The translations under genes and the position numbers were made by a program. Under the pieces are notes generated by a model, which ran no database searches, had not been told where the DNA came from, and saw only the letters and a program-made list of their open reading frames with translations. A stretch of DNA of 38,186 nucleotides, from the IMG/VR virus record IMGVR_UViG_3300026519_000005, positions 1-38,186 of that record; one strand, given 5' to 3'. This DNA is from a virus. Below, piece by piece: positions 6,261 to 15,096 of this stretch (positions are counted from its first letter, which is position 1; each line of letters starts with the position of its first letter).

Positions 6261-9182
6261 TTAACCGATTTTTCCTGAAGCACGGTCAATTTTCACTAAT
6301 CGTTTTTGCATATTCACTAAAGTATCGTCGCTAATGTACGCATCAATTCCGTTTTCTTGTATGTTTTCCAAAACATTTTTTAATTCAAAAAAAACGGCAA
6401 CCATCTCAGGAGGGAATGAAACTTGTGATACTGATGAAGACTGAGGTGTAGTTGCATTGACTTCTGTAGTGTCTGTGAAGCCACCTTCTGCAAATTGAGG
6501 TACTGATGTAGTACTGCCAAATTTTCTAATATTTTCTATTGCCCTTACATGATCGACTACATAGGGATTTTGCAAGTCGGAATGGCTTACAAAGTACTCT
6601 GCTCCTCGTTCGCTGGCTAGCACCAAGGATGGAGAAGATGGAAGCATTCCTGTATTTCTGCGACCTAAATAATTAGCGTAATATGTTTTACCATCTTGCT
6701 GGCCTTGTACGTTAAATGGACCACCTGTATAACGTTGTGGCACCTCTGGAGTAGCTGCGAGCAGTTTTCTAGCCTTTGCCATATTTCCTAATACTGTCGC
6801 GACGGCTGATGCTATTGCTAAAAGGTTACCAGGGAAAGGTAACTTGGCGGCACTCGCAGTAGCTGCTGACAAAGCTTTTGCGCTATTAACACCTATTTCT
6901 ATAAGGGCTAAAACTTTACCAAGCTCTGCCTGCTTTTTTGCTTCAGTACCTGCCAGTTGTGTTGCGGCAGTTACTACTTCAGACAGCGCACCAAATGCCT
7001 GACCTATCCCTTCTAGTTGTTTTTTAGTTGCTTCTTCTGCATCTTTTATTTCCTTATCCTGAAGGTCTTTTATTAATGCATCTTTTTGTCGGGTGTATGA
7101 AATTTTGATATCAAGGGTATCAATTTCAAACTCTTCTGCCTTTAAGAGCAACTCATTATAATGCTCTTCTAATAACTGAATGGCTGTTTGTTCCTCCTGC
7201 TCAACAGCTAATGCTGCAAATTCATTTAATTCTGTTATTAAATTAGCCCTTCTTTCTGCTACTTCTTTACGTTTAGTTTCAGCAGCTTGGTATTCTTCCT
7301 CAATCCTAGCTTCCTCTTTTGCAATGGATTCATTAGACAACTGAATAAATAGATCATTTAACTCCTGATCTCTTACTTTTTCAAGTTCTATTCTCAGGGC
7401 GGTGGCTTCTTTTACGCCTTTGGTTTCTAGTGCCTTGGCTAGGTCAATTTCTTTTTGATATTGTAACCTTATCCGTTCTCGTTTTTGATCTGTTTCTGAT
7501 AGCTCACTTATTCGCTGCTCTTCGTGATAACCATCAAGGACATTAGCTAAATTTTCAAGATGCTTTTTTTGCTGTTCCAGTTCTCTAGCTGCTTCTTTTT
7601 CTCTTCTTTTTTCTCGACTTACTTGTAGTTTTTTATCTTTTTCTAACTCTAAGGCTTCCTCAATAGTAACTTCTTTTTCAGCCTGAATACGTAATTGTTC
7701 TTCATTTAAATCTGTGTCTGTAATAGAAGTTACTCCTTGAAGACGTTCAAGCTCTAACCTGGCCCCCTCAATAGACCTGGTAATGTCTCCATATTCTTGG
7801 GTGAATTTTCTTAATTGGTCAGGCGATAGATCAGAACTGAAAATTCCTTTGTTTGTTTCACCTGTTTCAATTACATCTTTCCATATTTTTGCACGTAATT
7901 CTAACCCTTCAATTACATCATTAAGCTCCGTTATTGACTCTTTATTAACGAACTCTAGACGTTTTCGTTCTGCCTCTAAGAATTCCCTTGAGGCTGATGC
8001 ATTTATTTTTAATGCATTTCCGTACTTATCAATTTCAGAAACAGCCGTTGGTGTTATTTTACCTACTTTTATAATAATTGCCGCCAGTTCTGTTTGTTCA
8101 TCTTTACTTAGTTCTGATTTATTTGTAAGTTCATCATATCTATCTAATAAAGGAACTAGGTTTTTTTCTAGATTAGAAACCACTTTGCTTTGTTCATCTA
8201 CTGCACTTGTCACGGCAGCTACAGGGTCTGCTAAATTTTCCATAAAGGAAGTAACATCTTCTATACCACCAGCGAGTATTTCAGCTACATCTACTAACCT
8301 ATTAAATACAGGTATTAAGGCATTGGCCAAACTTTCAACTGTCGTTTCAATACGTGCGTTAAGTTCTGCCTGTCGCCTAATTAGCGTGTCACTATTATTT
8401 GCAAATGCAGCCTGTGCATCCGTACTCTTTTCAGTAATCAATTCAAGCGTTGCAGCAGCTTTTGCCTGTTGTAGCATTGTACCAGTAAGCTTGTGCAAGC
8501 CTTTTTCCTGCAATCGAGTTTTTATATCGGCCTCCTGAATGGATATGCCTAGCGTCTTCAATTGCTCACGCTCTCCTAGTATTGCTTTACCTAGTATGTC
8601 TGTAACTTCCTGTGCGGTCTTTTGCCCACCAGTCCACTCTGATAATGCACCCGACAAATCAACTAAGGTCGTACTTATACTTGCTGCTTCTTGCCTTTGA
8701 AAACCCATAGGGATAAGCAAATCACCTATGGCGGCCGAGGCATCTGTATATTGGCTTATGGTTAAGCCCATGGCGGCAGCGTTGTTTTCAGCTTCTCTAG
8801 TTACCTGCGGTAAGGCTGTGCCGAATACAGTTTGTGCTTTCTTGGTCAATAGTTCCATTTCTGCACCTAGTCTAAACAGTTCTTTTCCGTACCCAACTAA
8901 TTCAGTTACGGCAAATGCACCTGCTGCAATGCCTACATACTTGCCAATGCCAACTTTCATTTTGTCATAGGTAGATTCTACTCCACGAAGCCGTTTATTA
9001 TGCTTTTTTATTACCTTATTTAAAGGGTCTAATTTCTTAAGGGTCTTATTATACTCATCTGACCCCTCAATCATGTGATTAAGTTGTGAGACTATTTTTC
9101 TTTTTGATTTATAGATATTATATAAAGTTGATTCAACTTGCTTACCATCTATAAATACCGATACCTGCCTTCTAGTAGCCAT
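6261..9182 (-). CDS. Tail tape measure protein, 973 aa
   Basis: Sets tail length and is threaded through the tail tube. The start is ATG 9182, 1 nt after the upstream stop, so the longer frame is not needed. Residues about 65-90 are hydrophobic (YVGIAAGAFAVTELVGYG). Residues about 100-300 resemble the phage minor tail/tape-measure N-domain (TISQYTDASAAIGDLLIPMG, ILGKAILGEREQLKTLGIS). Long charged coiled coils span about 330-740, and an Ala-rich hydrophobic stretch lies at about 765-840. The C-terminus is soluble. No lytic transglycosylase or peptidase motif was seen. Its size predicts a tail on the order of 145 nm at about 1.5 angstrom per residue. Confidence 0.85.
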   Translation of the reverse strand: MATRRQVSVFIDGKQVESTLYNIYKSKRKIVSQLNHMIEGSDEYNKTLKKLDPLNKVIKKHNKRLRGVESTYDKMKVGIGKYVGIAAGAFAVTELVGYGKELFRLGAEMELLTKKAQTVFGTALPQVTREAENNAAAMGLTISQYTDASAAIGDLLIPMGFQRQEAASISTTLVDLSGALSEWTGGQKTAQEVTDILGKAILGEREQLKTLGISIQEADIKTRLQEKGLHKLTGTMLQQAKAAATLELITEKSTDAQAAFANNSDTLIRRQAELNARIETTVESLANALIPVFNRLVDVAEILAGGIEDVTSFMENLADPVAAVTSAVDEQSKVVSNLEKNLVPLLDRYDELTNKSELSKDEQTELAAIIIKVGKITPTAVSEIDKYGNALKINASASREFLEAERKRLEFVNKESITELNDVIEGLELRAKIWKDVIETGETNKGIFSSDLSPDQLRKFTQEYGDITRSIEGARLELERLQGVTSITDTDLNEEQLRIQAEKEVTIEEALELEKDKKLQVSREKRREKEAARELEQQKKHLENLANVLDGYHEEQRISELSETDQKRERIRLQYQKEIDLAKALETKGVKEATALRIELEKVRDQELNDLFIQLSNESIAKEEARIEEEYQAAETKRKEVAERRANLITELNEFAALAVEQEEQTAIQLLEEHYNELLLKAEEFEIDTLDIKISYTRQKDALIKDLQDKEIKDAEEATKKQLEGIGQAFGALSEVVTAATQLAGTEAKKQAELGKVLALIEIGVNSAKALSAATASAAKLPFPGNLLAIASAVATVLGNMAKARKLLAATPEVPQRYTGGPFNVQGQQDGKTYYANYLGRRNTGMLPSSPSLVLASERGAEYFVSHSDLQNPYVVDHVRAIENIRKFGSTTSVPQFAEGGFTDTTEVNATTPQSSSVSQVSFPPEMVAVFFELKNVLENIQENGIDAYISDDTLVNMQKRLVKIDRASGKIG

Positions 9183-9183
9183 T

Positions 9184-9654
9184 TTACAACTTAATTCGTT
9201 CATCAATAATACCTGGAATCAAAAACCTTAGTTCATCAGCAATCTCTCGTGAGTAGAATTCTGATAATGAATCTGCCAAGTCTTCAATTGCTGGTTTTAA
9301 TACAGGGGCTAACCATGGACGAGCAGCAGCCTTTGCAGCAGCACTATTAACAGGCCTACCTTTACCCACTCCTCTTTCTATGAAAATACCATGCCTCGGA
9401 AATGAAAATCCAAGCCTGTCAAGATCACCTCTTACTTTGTTTAATTTGTAACTAACACTTCTTGTAAGCGGTTTTGCTGCACCCTTTTCTTTAATGTCGC
9501 CTATAACCTTACTTTTTTGATTCAGATCTAAACTGGCCAATTTGAAAAGCAATTGCTTTTTGGTTGCGATAAGCCAAGCTCTTCCTACTACTAATAATCT
9601 CTCTTGATCGATCTCCCTTTTAGTGGTCTTTATATAGACTTTTTGTTGTGCCAT
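9184..9654 (-). CDS. Tail-completion / minor tail protein, 156 aa
   Basis: A basic protein with GIFIERGVGKGRP near residues 89-101 and ARPWLAPVLKPAIEDLADSLSEFYSREIADE toward the C-terminus, a pattern seen in HK97 gp10-like tail-completion proteins. It directly precedes the tape measure gene. Its ATG starts exactly 4 nt after the -7 box of late promoter B, so its mRNA is predicted to be leaderless. Function is inferred from pattern and position. Confidence 0.55.
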   Translation of the reverse strand: MAQQKVYIKTTKREIDQERLLVVGRAWLIATKKQLLFKLASLDLNQKSKVIGDIKEKGAAKPLTRSVSYKLNKVRGDLDRLGFSFPRHGIFIERGVGKGRPVNSAAAKAAARPWLAPVLKPAIEDLADSLSEFYSREIADELRFLIPGIIDERIKL

Positions 9655-9658
9655 TTAC

Positions 9659-9694
9659 GAAAGGTAGGCGTAAAGTGGGGTTGAACGAAGGACA
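9659..9694 (-). promoter_or_regulatory. Late promoter B (tail completion, tape measure)
   Basis: Minus strand: TGTCCTTCG (9694-9686), 19 nt, TACCTTTC (9666-9659), 4 nt, ATG. It faces away from the Dam late promoter; the two -33 motifs are inverted copies separated by 7 nt. Confidence 0.7.
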
Positions 9695-9701
9695 GTAATG
9701 G

Positions 9702-9737
9702 TGTCCTTTATTACATATTGTATTTTTTGTTAATTTG
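9702..9737 (+). promoter_or_regulatory. Late-type promoter of the Dam gene
   Basis: Plus strand: TGTCCTTTA (9702-9710), 19 nt, TTAATTTG (9730-9737), then ATG at 9747. The same motif and spacing as the minus-strand late promoters put the methyltransferase under late control from a divergent, shared control region. Confidence 0.65.
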
Positions 9738-9746
9738 TAATAAAAA

Positions 9747-10538
9747 ATGAAGCCACCATTCAGTTATTACGGGGGCAAGCAGAAACTAGCAAAGCGCATT
9801 ATATCTCTGTTTCCTAAACACACACTTTATGCTGAACCTTTTGTAGGAGGAGGAGCAATTCTTTGGAATAAAGAAAAATCAGAAGTAGAAGTTATTAATG
9901 ATACCAATAGGGAGTTGATCAACTTCTACAGAATGGTACAACAGGAGTTTCCTTCACTAGAAAAGGAGATCGCCATTTCATTACACAGTAGAGACCTGTA
10001 CAGAAAGGCAAGTGTTATTTACAATAACCCTGATATGTTTCCTGAAATCAAACGCGCATGGGCTGTATGGTTACTGGCCAATGAAGGATTTGCAAGTAAA
10101 ATAGATGGTAGTTGGGGCTATGATATTAAGAAAAACCAAACCTCTAAAAAGATAAGAAATAGACGTGATAGTTTCACATTTGATTATGCAATCAGGATTC
10201 AGGATGTACAGATAGAATGTACTGATGCGCTTAGGATAATAAGATCGCGCGATTTTGAAGAGGCTTTCTTCTATTGTGATCCTCCTTATTATAATTCAAA
10301 TTGTGGACATTACGATGGCTATACAATTGAGGATTTTGATATGCTGCTTAAAGCACTTAGTGAGATAGAAGGTAAATTCCTATTAAGCTCATACCCTAGC
10401 GACATCCTAAAGGAGTACACTAAAAAACATGGATGGTATACGATTGAGATTGAACAAAAAGTAACGGTGGCCAGAAAAAAGGCTTATCAAAAAAAGAAGG
10501 TAGAGGTCTTGACTTCTAATTATAATAATACTTTGTAG
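9747..10538 (+). CDS. dam: D12-class adenine-N6 DNA methyltransferase, 263 aa
   Basis: Transfers a methyl group from S-adenosylmethionine to adenine in DNA. Motifs in order: YGGKQKLAKRI (8-18) and AEPFVGGGAI (29-38) for the cofactor, and the catalytic DPPYY (178-182). Order and length match Dam/D12 methyltransferases. It stands alone on the plus strand inside the late region, and its 3' end overlaps the convergent 94-aa gene by 19 nt. It has its own late-type promoter. It may mark or protect progeny DNA; the target site is not readable, and GATC is only the family norm. Confidence 0.88.
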   Translation: MKPPFSYYGGKQKLAKRIISLFPKHTLYAEPFVGGGAILWNKEKSEVEVINDTNRELINFYRMVQQEFPSLEKEIAISLHSRDLYRKASVIYNNPDMFPEIKRAWAVWLLANEGFASKIDGSWGYDIKKNQTSKKIRNRRDSFTFDYAIRIQDVQIECTDALRIIRSRDFEEAFFYCDPPYYNSNCGHYDGYTIEDFDMLLKALSEIEGKFLLSSYPSDILKEYTKKHGWYTIEIEQKVTVARKKAYQKKKVEVLTSNYNNTL

Positions 10539-10804
10539 TTATTATTATTTCTATTTCTTGATTTTTTACGTTCTTCTAATTTTTCTAATGAATCAATATC
10601 TCCGTTTTGTGCATTTTCAAATAATCGTAAATCAATAACATATTGTGACCTATGTAGCCCTTTGTTATAAAGGCTTTTAAAATCATTCGATAATATATCC
10701 GATTCTTCCCACCCTAAAACATCTGCACACATTTTTGTTGAATATTCTAATGCGCCTAAATTAATAATTATTTCTTTTTCTTCCTCTTTTATAATTCTGA
10801 CCAT
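10520..10804 (-). CDS. Small helical protein, 94 aa (terminase-small-subunit-like?)
   Basis: EIIINLGALEYSTKMCADVLGWEESDI looks like a helix-turn-helix with a wing, followed by RSQYVIDLRLFENAQNGDIDSLEKLEERKKSR. This layout resembles small DNA-binding proteins of Bacteroidota phages and small terminase subunits. Its start overlaps the end of the PLD-like gene by 16 nt, so the two are co-translated. The terminase role is uncertain because the large subunit lies 13 kb away next to another candidate. Confidence 0.45.
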   Translation of the reverse strand: MVRIIKEEEKEIIINLGALEYSTKMCADVLGWEESDILSNDFKSLYNKGLHRSQYVIDLRLFENAQNGDIDSLEKLEERKKSRNRNNNNYKVLL

Positions 10805-11412
10805 CCTTGAATTGTGTTTTTATTATTAATAAATAAATTCAAATTTTTATTAACAATTTTAGACTCTTCAATAAATCCATTATCTTGATTTTTAAAGATA
10901 AACTGAACAAATTCTTTGTAAAATATATAAATACTTTCGTCTTCATCAATCTCAAAATTTTCACAAGTTTTATTCGCGTTTAAATTCATGCTTGTTCTTA
11001 CAGAAACTTTATATTTTTCATTTGAAATCAGAACAAATTTAGCATGAATTTCAGATGTCCTAATGTTTTCAATTCCAAATAGTTCTTCTATTGATAATGC
11101 GTATTTTTTCTGTCTTGATTTGTAACTGTGGTCAGTGATTAGTTTAAAAGAATTTATATAATCTTGGTCTTTTAGCCATTTTACATTATGTGCATCTTTT
11201 ATTCCTGCACTCCATGTTACACATACTACATCAGCTGCGCCTGTTTTTTTTAAGATTCCATGTATTAAGTCAATGAGAGAAAACTCCCCCATTGTTAATC
11301 CTAATATCCTACAGTCTTTTTTAAAATCTCGTAAAACATATTTTACGTTTTTAGATTTAAAAATTCCTAAATCTGCTTTTTTGAATCGGAATGAAGTGGA
11401 TTTTTGTTTCAT
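10789..11412 (-). CDS. Phospholipase-D-superfamily protein, probable nuclease, 207 aa
   Basis: One HKD-like motif: His123 and Lys125 in EIHAKFVLIS, followed by RTSMNLNANKTCENFEI (about 139-155), the Ser-x-Asn...Asn-x-Glu pattern of PLD-like nucleases. A single motif implies it acts as a dimer, as in Nuc and BfiI. The ATG overlaps the stop of the upstream 345-aa structural gene (ATGA), and the 94-aa gene follows by overlap. Next to a Dam methyltransferase it could be the nuclease half of a modification-linked system, or a packaging/DNA-processing enzyme. Both are inference. Confidence 0.6.
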   Translation of the reverse strand: MKQKSTSFRFKKADLGIFKSKNVKYVLRDFKKDCRILGLTMGEFSLIDLIHGILKKTGAADVVCVTWSAGIKDAHNVKWLKDQDYINSFKLITDHSYKSRQKKYALSIEELFGIENIRTSEIHAKFVLISNEKYKVSVRTSMNLNANKTCENFEIDEDESIYIFYKEFVQFIFKNQDNGFIEESKIVNKNLNLFINNKNTIQGWSEL

Positions 11413-12446
11413 AATTGAACAATACCTTTACGACCTGATTGGATTTGGATATAATCATTGCATTGCTCCTCTTCTCTTTCATCAACTTGTTCAGCTTCTT
11501 CTAATGCCTGTACATCTAAGAATGCTTTGTATAAAGGGTAGTCATCAATATTATCATTAAGGTAATCTGTAATAAAGGAGATGTATCTATTTGCATACTT
11601 ATCTGCCTGCATTAACAGCAAACTGACAGCAGAAGATCCGCTTTCAGGTGGAAGTGATTGTTGGCTGGAGTCAATTGATCTTTGTACGTTTTGAATTACA
11701 TTGCGTCCATCTATTAAAACCCATTGTCTTAAAACACCTTCATGTATAGCAAAATTACCGACTACTTTACGCAAGTATTTCAGCAATTTTTTTTGCGGAT
11801 CGCTAAATGTGTTGACTAATATGGCTGCTTTAATATCATCATATTGCGCCTGACCAAGCACAGGCACTAGAGCAAATAGTTCTACGTCTTCTATAAGGCT
11901 TCTAATGATCTCAAATGTATAGCGACTAATATATTTGCTGTATGCATCACGCAGCTCGCTTGCATAGTTTATGATAAGGCTTCTAGACTTGTCTTTATGA
12001 TCCCATGTTTGATAATTGTCTGCATTTTCATGTAGGAAACGCTGCATTAATTCTATCCCTTCATATCCATTATTGAGCATACTTTCTCTGTAGTTTGCTT
12101 CTTGGTATTTATAGGCACTTTTATATTCTTCTGTTTCTAACCTGAACAAGCCAGCTTCTCCAAACTGGATTGCACCAATGAAAGAATACTCGTACATAGT
12201 TAGCATCGCCAAAGGGCTACATACTTTTATAAGTAATTTTTCATCAGCACTCCCTGAAGAAATACTCCCTTCTGCTACTTTTGTGACTAGATCATCCCAA
12301 AGGGTTCTACCCAACCAAGGCATGATGTGGTTTTCTGCTGTCTTTTCTATCCAAGGAGACAGGCTTCGCATATCCATGCTCTTGTTAGTAGCACCACCTA
12401 CATAGTTTTGAAAATCAGCTATATCAGTAAATAAAAAAGAGGCCAT
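11409..12446 (-). CDS. Structural protein after the portal, 345 aa
   Basis: The start is ATG 12446, 1 nt after the portal stop; the longer frame reads into the portal gene and its first 40 residues are not protein-like here. Mostly alpha-helical, with WIEKTAENHIMPWLGRTLWDDL near residue 30, which recalls a protein found after portals in Bacteroidota prophages. No enzymatic motif. Head-completion or connector function is inferred from position. Its TGA overlaps the PLD gene start. Confidence 0.55.
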   Translation of the reverse strand: MASFLFTDIADFQNYVGGATNKSMDMRSLSPWIEKTAENHIMPWLGRTLWDDLVTKVAEGSISSGSADEKLLIKVCSPLAMLTMYEYSFIGAIQFGEAGLFRLETEEYKSAYKYQEANYRESMLNNGYEGIELMQRFLHENADNYQTWDHKDKSRSLIINYASELRDAYSKYISRYTFEIIRSLIEDVELFALVPVLGQAQYDDIKAAILVNTFSDPQKKLLKYLRKVVGNFAIHEGVLRQWVLIDGRNVIQNVQRSIDSSQQSLPPESGSSAVSLLLMQADKYANRYISFITDYLNDNIDDYPLYKAFLDVQALEEAEQVDEREEEQCNDYIQIQSGRKGIVQL

Positions 12447-12447
12447 A

Positions 12448-13854
12448 TTATTTAGGTTGAATAGTTGTATTGCTCTCCACCATGCCGCTCTCTTCGTTGT
12501 TGGTGGTAGTATGGTAAGTGTGGTCAATGAAGAAAGTAACGTCCCAATCAGGATCCGTCTGTGCATTGAATCGAGCTATCCAGTTCAATGGTTCTAATAC
12601 GACTAATTGATCCATGGTGTTTAATGTGATACCAGTATTAAAGCTTTCACGCTGATCTGAGCCTGATCCTGCACCCATCTTTCCACCTTGTGGTGATAAG
12701 CCTACTTGACTAGGGTGTAAACCTAATCCTTGTACAATTTGCGCATCCGCCTTGTCACTACTAGGCACCCATGCGCTTTCTTTAATCTTATTATCCACAG
12801 GAATGATCTCTATTTTTCCTACAGGTTGACGTGTATTATGATCCTCACGATAAACTGTTGCGATACTGCTATAAATATTATCAACTCCACGCAGACTACT
12901 ATTGATGTTAGTGATTAGCTGATCTATTTTAGCATTACGTTTCTTATCAGTCATGCCCTGCCAATCGCTGTATCTTATTTCAAAATAAGATTCAGGAATT
13001 AGGATGTGATACTTCAAACGAAGCTGATTGTGCTGCATGCTACTGATGATTTTGGGAACGGATGCACTAACATCTATCCATCCATCTTTTGCAAAAAGCC
13101 CAAGCCATAATGGACGGGCGTAGTAATCTGTGCCAGGCGTTGGAAAATAACTATGCCAAGCAAATTTCCAGCCTGTGATTTTATTCAAGAAATCATCTTC
13201 ATTTACCCAGTCAAATAGCTGAATGCTTTTTATTTGCTTTGATGTTGGCACATAACCATCTGCAAACCTAGGACTGTAGTATAAGTTTTCAATTGCCCCC
13301 GTCTTTTTGTTTTGAACGCTTAGACGGCTAAATTCTGCCTTCTTATGGTAGATTCCTGTGATCTGATTCCTTGCATTATTGAAAATCATTTCACTAAAGC
13401 AGTTCATGTAAAATCTATAATCAATCAATTGGGCAGGAAGCCAATTGGTGGCAATTCTATTCTTCGAAAGAAATGATTCTATTTTAGGTGTGAATGCCCG
13501 TGACACTTTTGGACCATCTTGCAACTCTCTATTGTTGTAATAGGCGATTCCATTTCCATACATCATTTGTACCAGCTGGTATATTGCTCTACCAGCCATT
13601 GGTACGCTGTATAGTTTTTCTCTTATTGTAGTAGGCAAACAATCATCTTCACCCCAAGGTGCCCAATCATACCCAGACGTTTTCTCATAAGGCAATATAC
13701 CTACAGTCTCCTGCGGGCTGCTGTCAACTTTTGGTCGTCTTGATGTGCCTGTGCCAGCATTCATTTTAACATCGTAAAATGATGCACTAGGCAGTATGCA
13801 CTTCGTTACTCCTCCATCTTCTACAATATGCGCTGTGATGTATTTACCTTCCAT
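12448..13854 (-). CDS. Portal protein, 468 aa
   Basis: The C-terminal third has the portal-like run DAQIVQGLGLHPSQVGLSPQ, GGKMGAGSGSDQRESFNTG and LEPLNWIARFN. The N-terminal part has RAIYQLVQMMYGNGIAYYNN. Length suits a ring subunit at the capsid vertex through which DNA is packaged. It lies 2 nt after the 99-aa gene and 9.4 kb downstream of the terminase in transcription order, separated by the baseplate and fibre genes, which is unusual since portal normally follows terminase directly. Confidence 0.7.
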   Translation of the reverse strand: MEGKYITAHIVEDGGVTKCILPSASFYDVKMNAGTGTSRRPKVDSSPQETVGILPYEKTSGYDWAPWGEDDCLPTTIREKLYSVPMAGRAIYQLVQMMYGNGIAYYNNRELQDGPKVSRAFTPKIESFLSKNRIATNWLPAQLIDYRFYMNCFSEMIFNNARNQITGIYHKKAEFSRLSVQNKKTGAIENLYYSPRFADGYVPTSKQIKSIQLFDWVNEDDFLNKITGWKFAWHSYFPTPGTDYYARPLWLGLFAKDGWIDVSASVPKIISSMQHNQLRLKYHILIPESYFEIRYSDWQGMTDKKRNAKIDQLITNINSSLRGVDNIYSSIATVYREDHNTRQPVGKIEIIPVDNKIKESAWVPSSDKADAQIVQGLGLHPSQVGLSPQGGKMGAGSGSDQRESFNTGITLNTMDQLVVLEPLNWIARFNAQTDPDWDVTFFIDHTYHTTTNNEESGMVESNTTIQPK

Positions 13855-13856
13855 AT

Positions 13857-14156
13857 TTAGGGCATGACACTTTCGCCATTGAATTTAATGATTAGAGGAA
13901 TGTGTAATGTTCTGATTTGATCAACAGGGTGGCCATCAACAAGCACCTGCACGTTTCGGGTGTGCTTTTTCTTCTTAGGAGCTCGTTTTTTTTCATTAGA
14001 TGTTAGTGGTCTGCTGTTCAATTTATCGTTCAAAACAACCGCTTGGATTCTTTTAACATCGCCGCCTGTCCTACGGTTTTCATCAAATGTGATGTACTCG
14101 CAAGTAAATGGCTTACCATTATTCATGGCATCTAACATGGTTCTGAATGTAAACAT
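13857..14156 (-). CDS. Hypothetical protein, 99 aa, first gene of the portal operon
   Basis: Basic, with a KKRAPKKKKHTR stretch in the middle and short hydrophobic ends (LHIPLIIKFNG). No family recognised. Its ATG is exactly 4 nt after the -7 box of late promoter C, so translation should begin at or within a nucleotide or two of the mRNA 5' end. Two nucleotides separate it from the portal gene. Confidence 0.6.
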   Translation of the reverse strand: MFTFRTMLDAMNNGKPFTCEYITFDENRRTGGDVKRIQAVVLNDKLNSRPLTSNEKKRAPKKKKHTRNVQVLVDGHPVDQIRTLHIPLIIKFNGESVMP

Positions 14157-14160
14157 AGTA

Positions 14161-14196
14161 GCAAGATAGATGCTTAATAGATGCTTAGAAAGGACA
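14161..14196 (-). promoter_or_regulatory. Late promoter C (portal operon)
   Basis: Minus strand: TGTCCTTTC (14196-14188), 19 nt, TATCTTGC (14168-14161), 4 nt, ATG. It sits in the 43-nt gap between the 298-aa and 99-aa genes. Confidence 0.72.
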
Positions 14197-14199
14197 TCC

Positions 14200-15096
14200 T
14201 TATCTTGCTCGGCGCTTGTTTTTATATTCTGCTATTTTTCGTTCATCTTCGAGAAAGCTTAAATAGGTCAATCCGTGTTGATATGGTTGACTGCCAACGA
14301 CCTTTAGATTGACTACACCACCTGATAAATTTAGCAAGATTCCACCCCAGCCATAATCGTTTCCTATTTTTTCCAAGTTGGATGCTTCTTTTTTGAAGAC
14401 ATTAGGATGGCCATCAATGATTTGGTTTCTGCAACTGGCAAACCAAAAAAACAAGATGCTTTTAATGAATGCTGGCCACTTATTTATTATAGGAATACGT
14501 CGATCAACTGTCGTTTCGTAATCTTGATAAGGAAGCCGCCTGTCTCCATTATAATCGCTTCTTATATTGTCCTTGGTTTTTGGCTTGGATGGTCGAAACA
14601 AAACAGCTAATAATTTATTTAGATGTGTTTCATCATGATCCTTTAGGTATCTTTCAAAAAGAGTAAAGGTTGTGCCCAGCTCATACAATGAAATATTTGA
14701 TAATGAATTACCAGCACCGTATAAGTATTTCTTCTTTTTGTTCCGCCTGTAGGCAATTCTAGGATAAGGGTTTCGAGTTAAACCCAACTCAACCTCTTCA
14801 TTTTCATTGAATAGAAAATTAGTGACTGCGTAGGATACTTTCTTTAGTTCGTCTTCAAAAATCAATTCACCGAACTGTTCACAATCATTTTTCCATTTCA
14901 CTAGGAAATCATCATCTATCTTTAGCAGGTATTTTGCTAATTCTATTCTCACAAAATGCGGTATTTCTTCTTTTGTGAAAACAAATGCCGGCACACTTTC
15001 TACAATAAACTGATAAACAGTCAATAACTCAGTATGAGTGAGGTCGTTCCACGAATCAGGAAGGAAGCGTTTAATGTTATTTATTTCTACTTTCAT
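14200..15096 (-). CDS. Tail-associated protein, 298 aa
   Basis: Begins with FLPDSWNDLTHTELLTVYQFI, a start seen in proteins beside baseplate genes of Bacteroidota prophages. The protein is basic and helical with an aromatic segment (FIKSILFFWFASCRNQI, about 205-221). No catalytic motif. Its start overlaps the end of the 633-aa gene by 4 nt. It could be a tail assembly chaperone or a baseplate component. Confidence 0.5.
   Translation of the reverse strand: MKVEINNIKRFLPDSWNDLTHTELLTVYQFIVESVPAFVFTKEEIPHFVRIELAKYLLKIDDDFLVKWKNDCEQFGELIFEDELKKVSYAVTNFLFNENEEVELGLTRNPYPRIAYRRNKKKKYLYGAGNSLSNISLYELGTTFTLFERYLKDHDETHLNKLLAVLFRPSKPKTKDNIRSDYNGDRRLPYQDYETTVDRRIPIINKWPAFIKSILFFWFASCRNQIIDGHPNVFKKEASNLEKIGNDYGWGGILLNLSGGVVNLKVVGSQPYQHGLTYLSFLEDERKIAEYKNKRRAR

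Noticed and set aside
7783-8538. Long plus-strand ORF opposite the tape measure gene
   Set aside because: Ser/Leu/Ala-rich mirror of a Glu/Lys/Ala coiled coil; no promoter and no family features. A shadow ORF.
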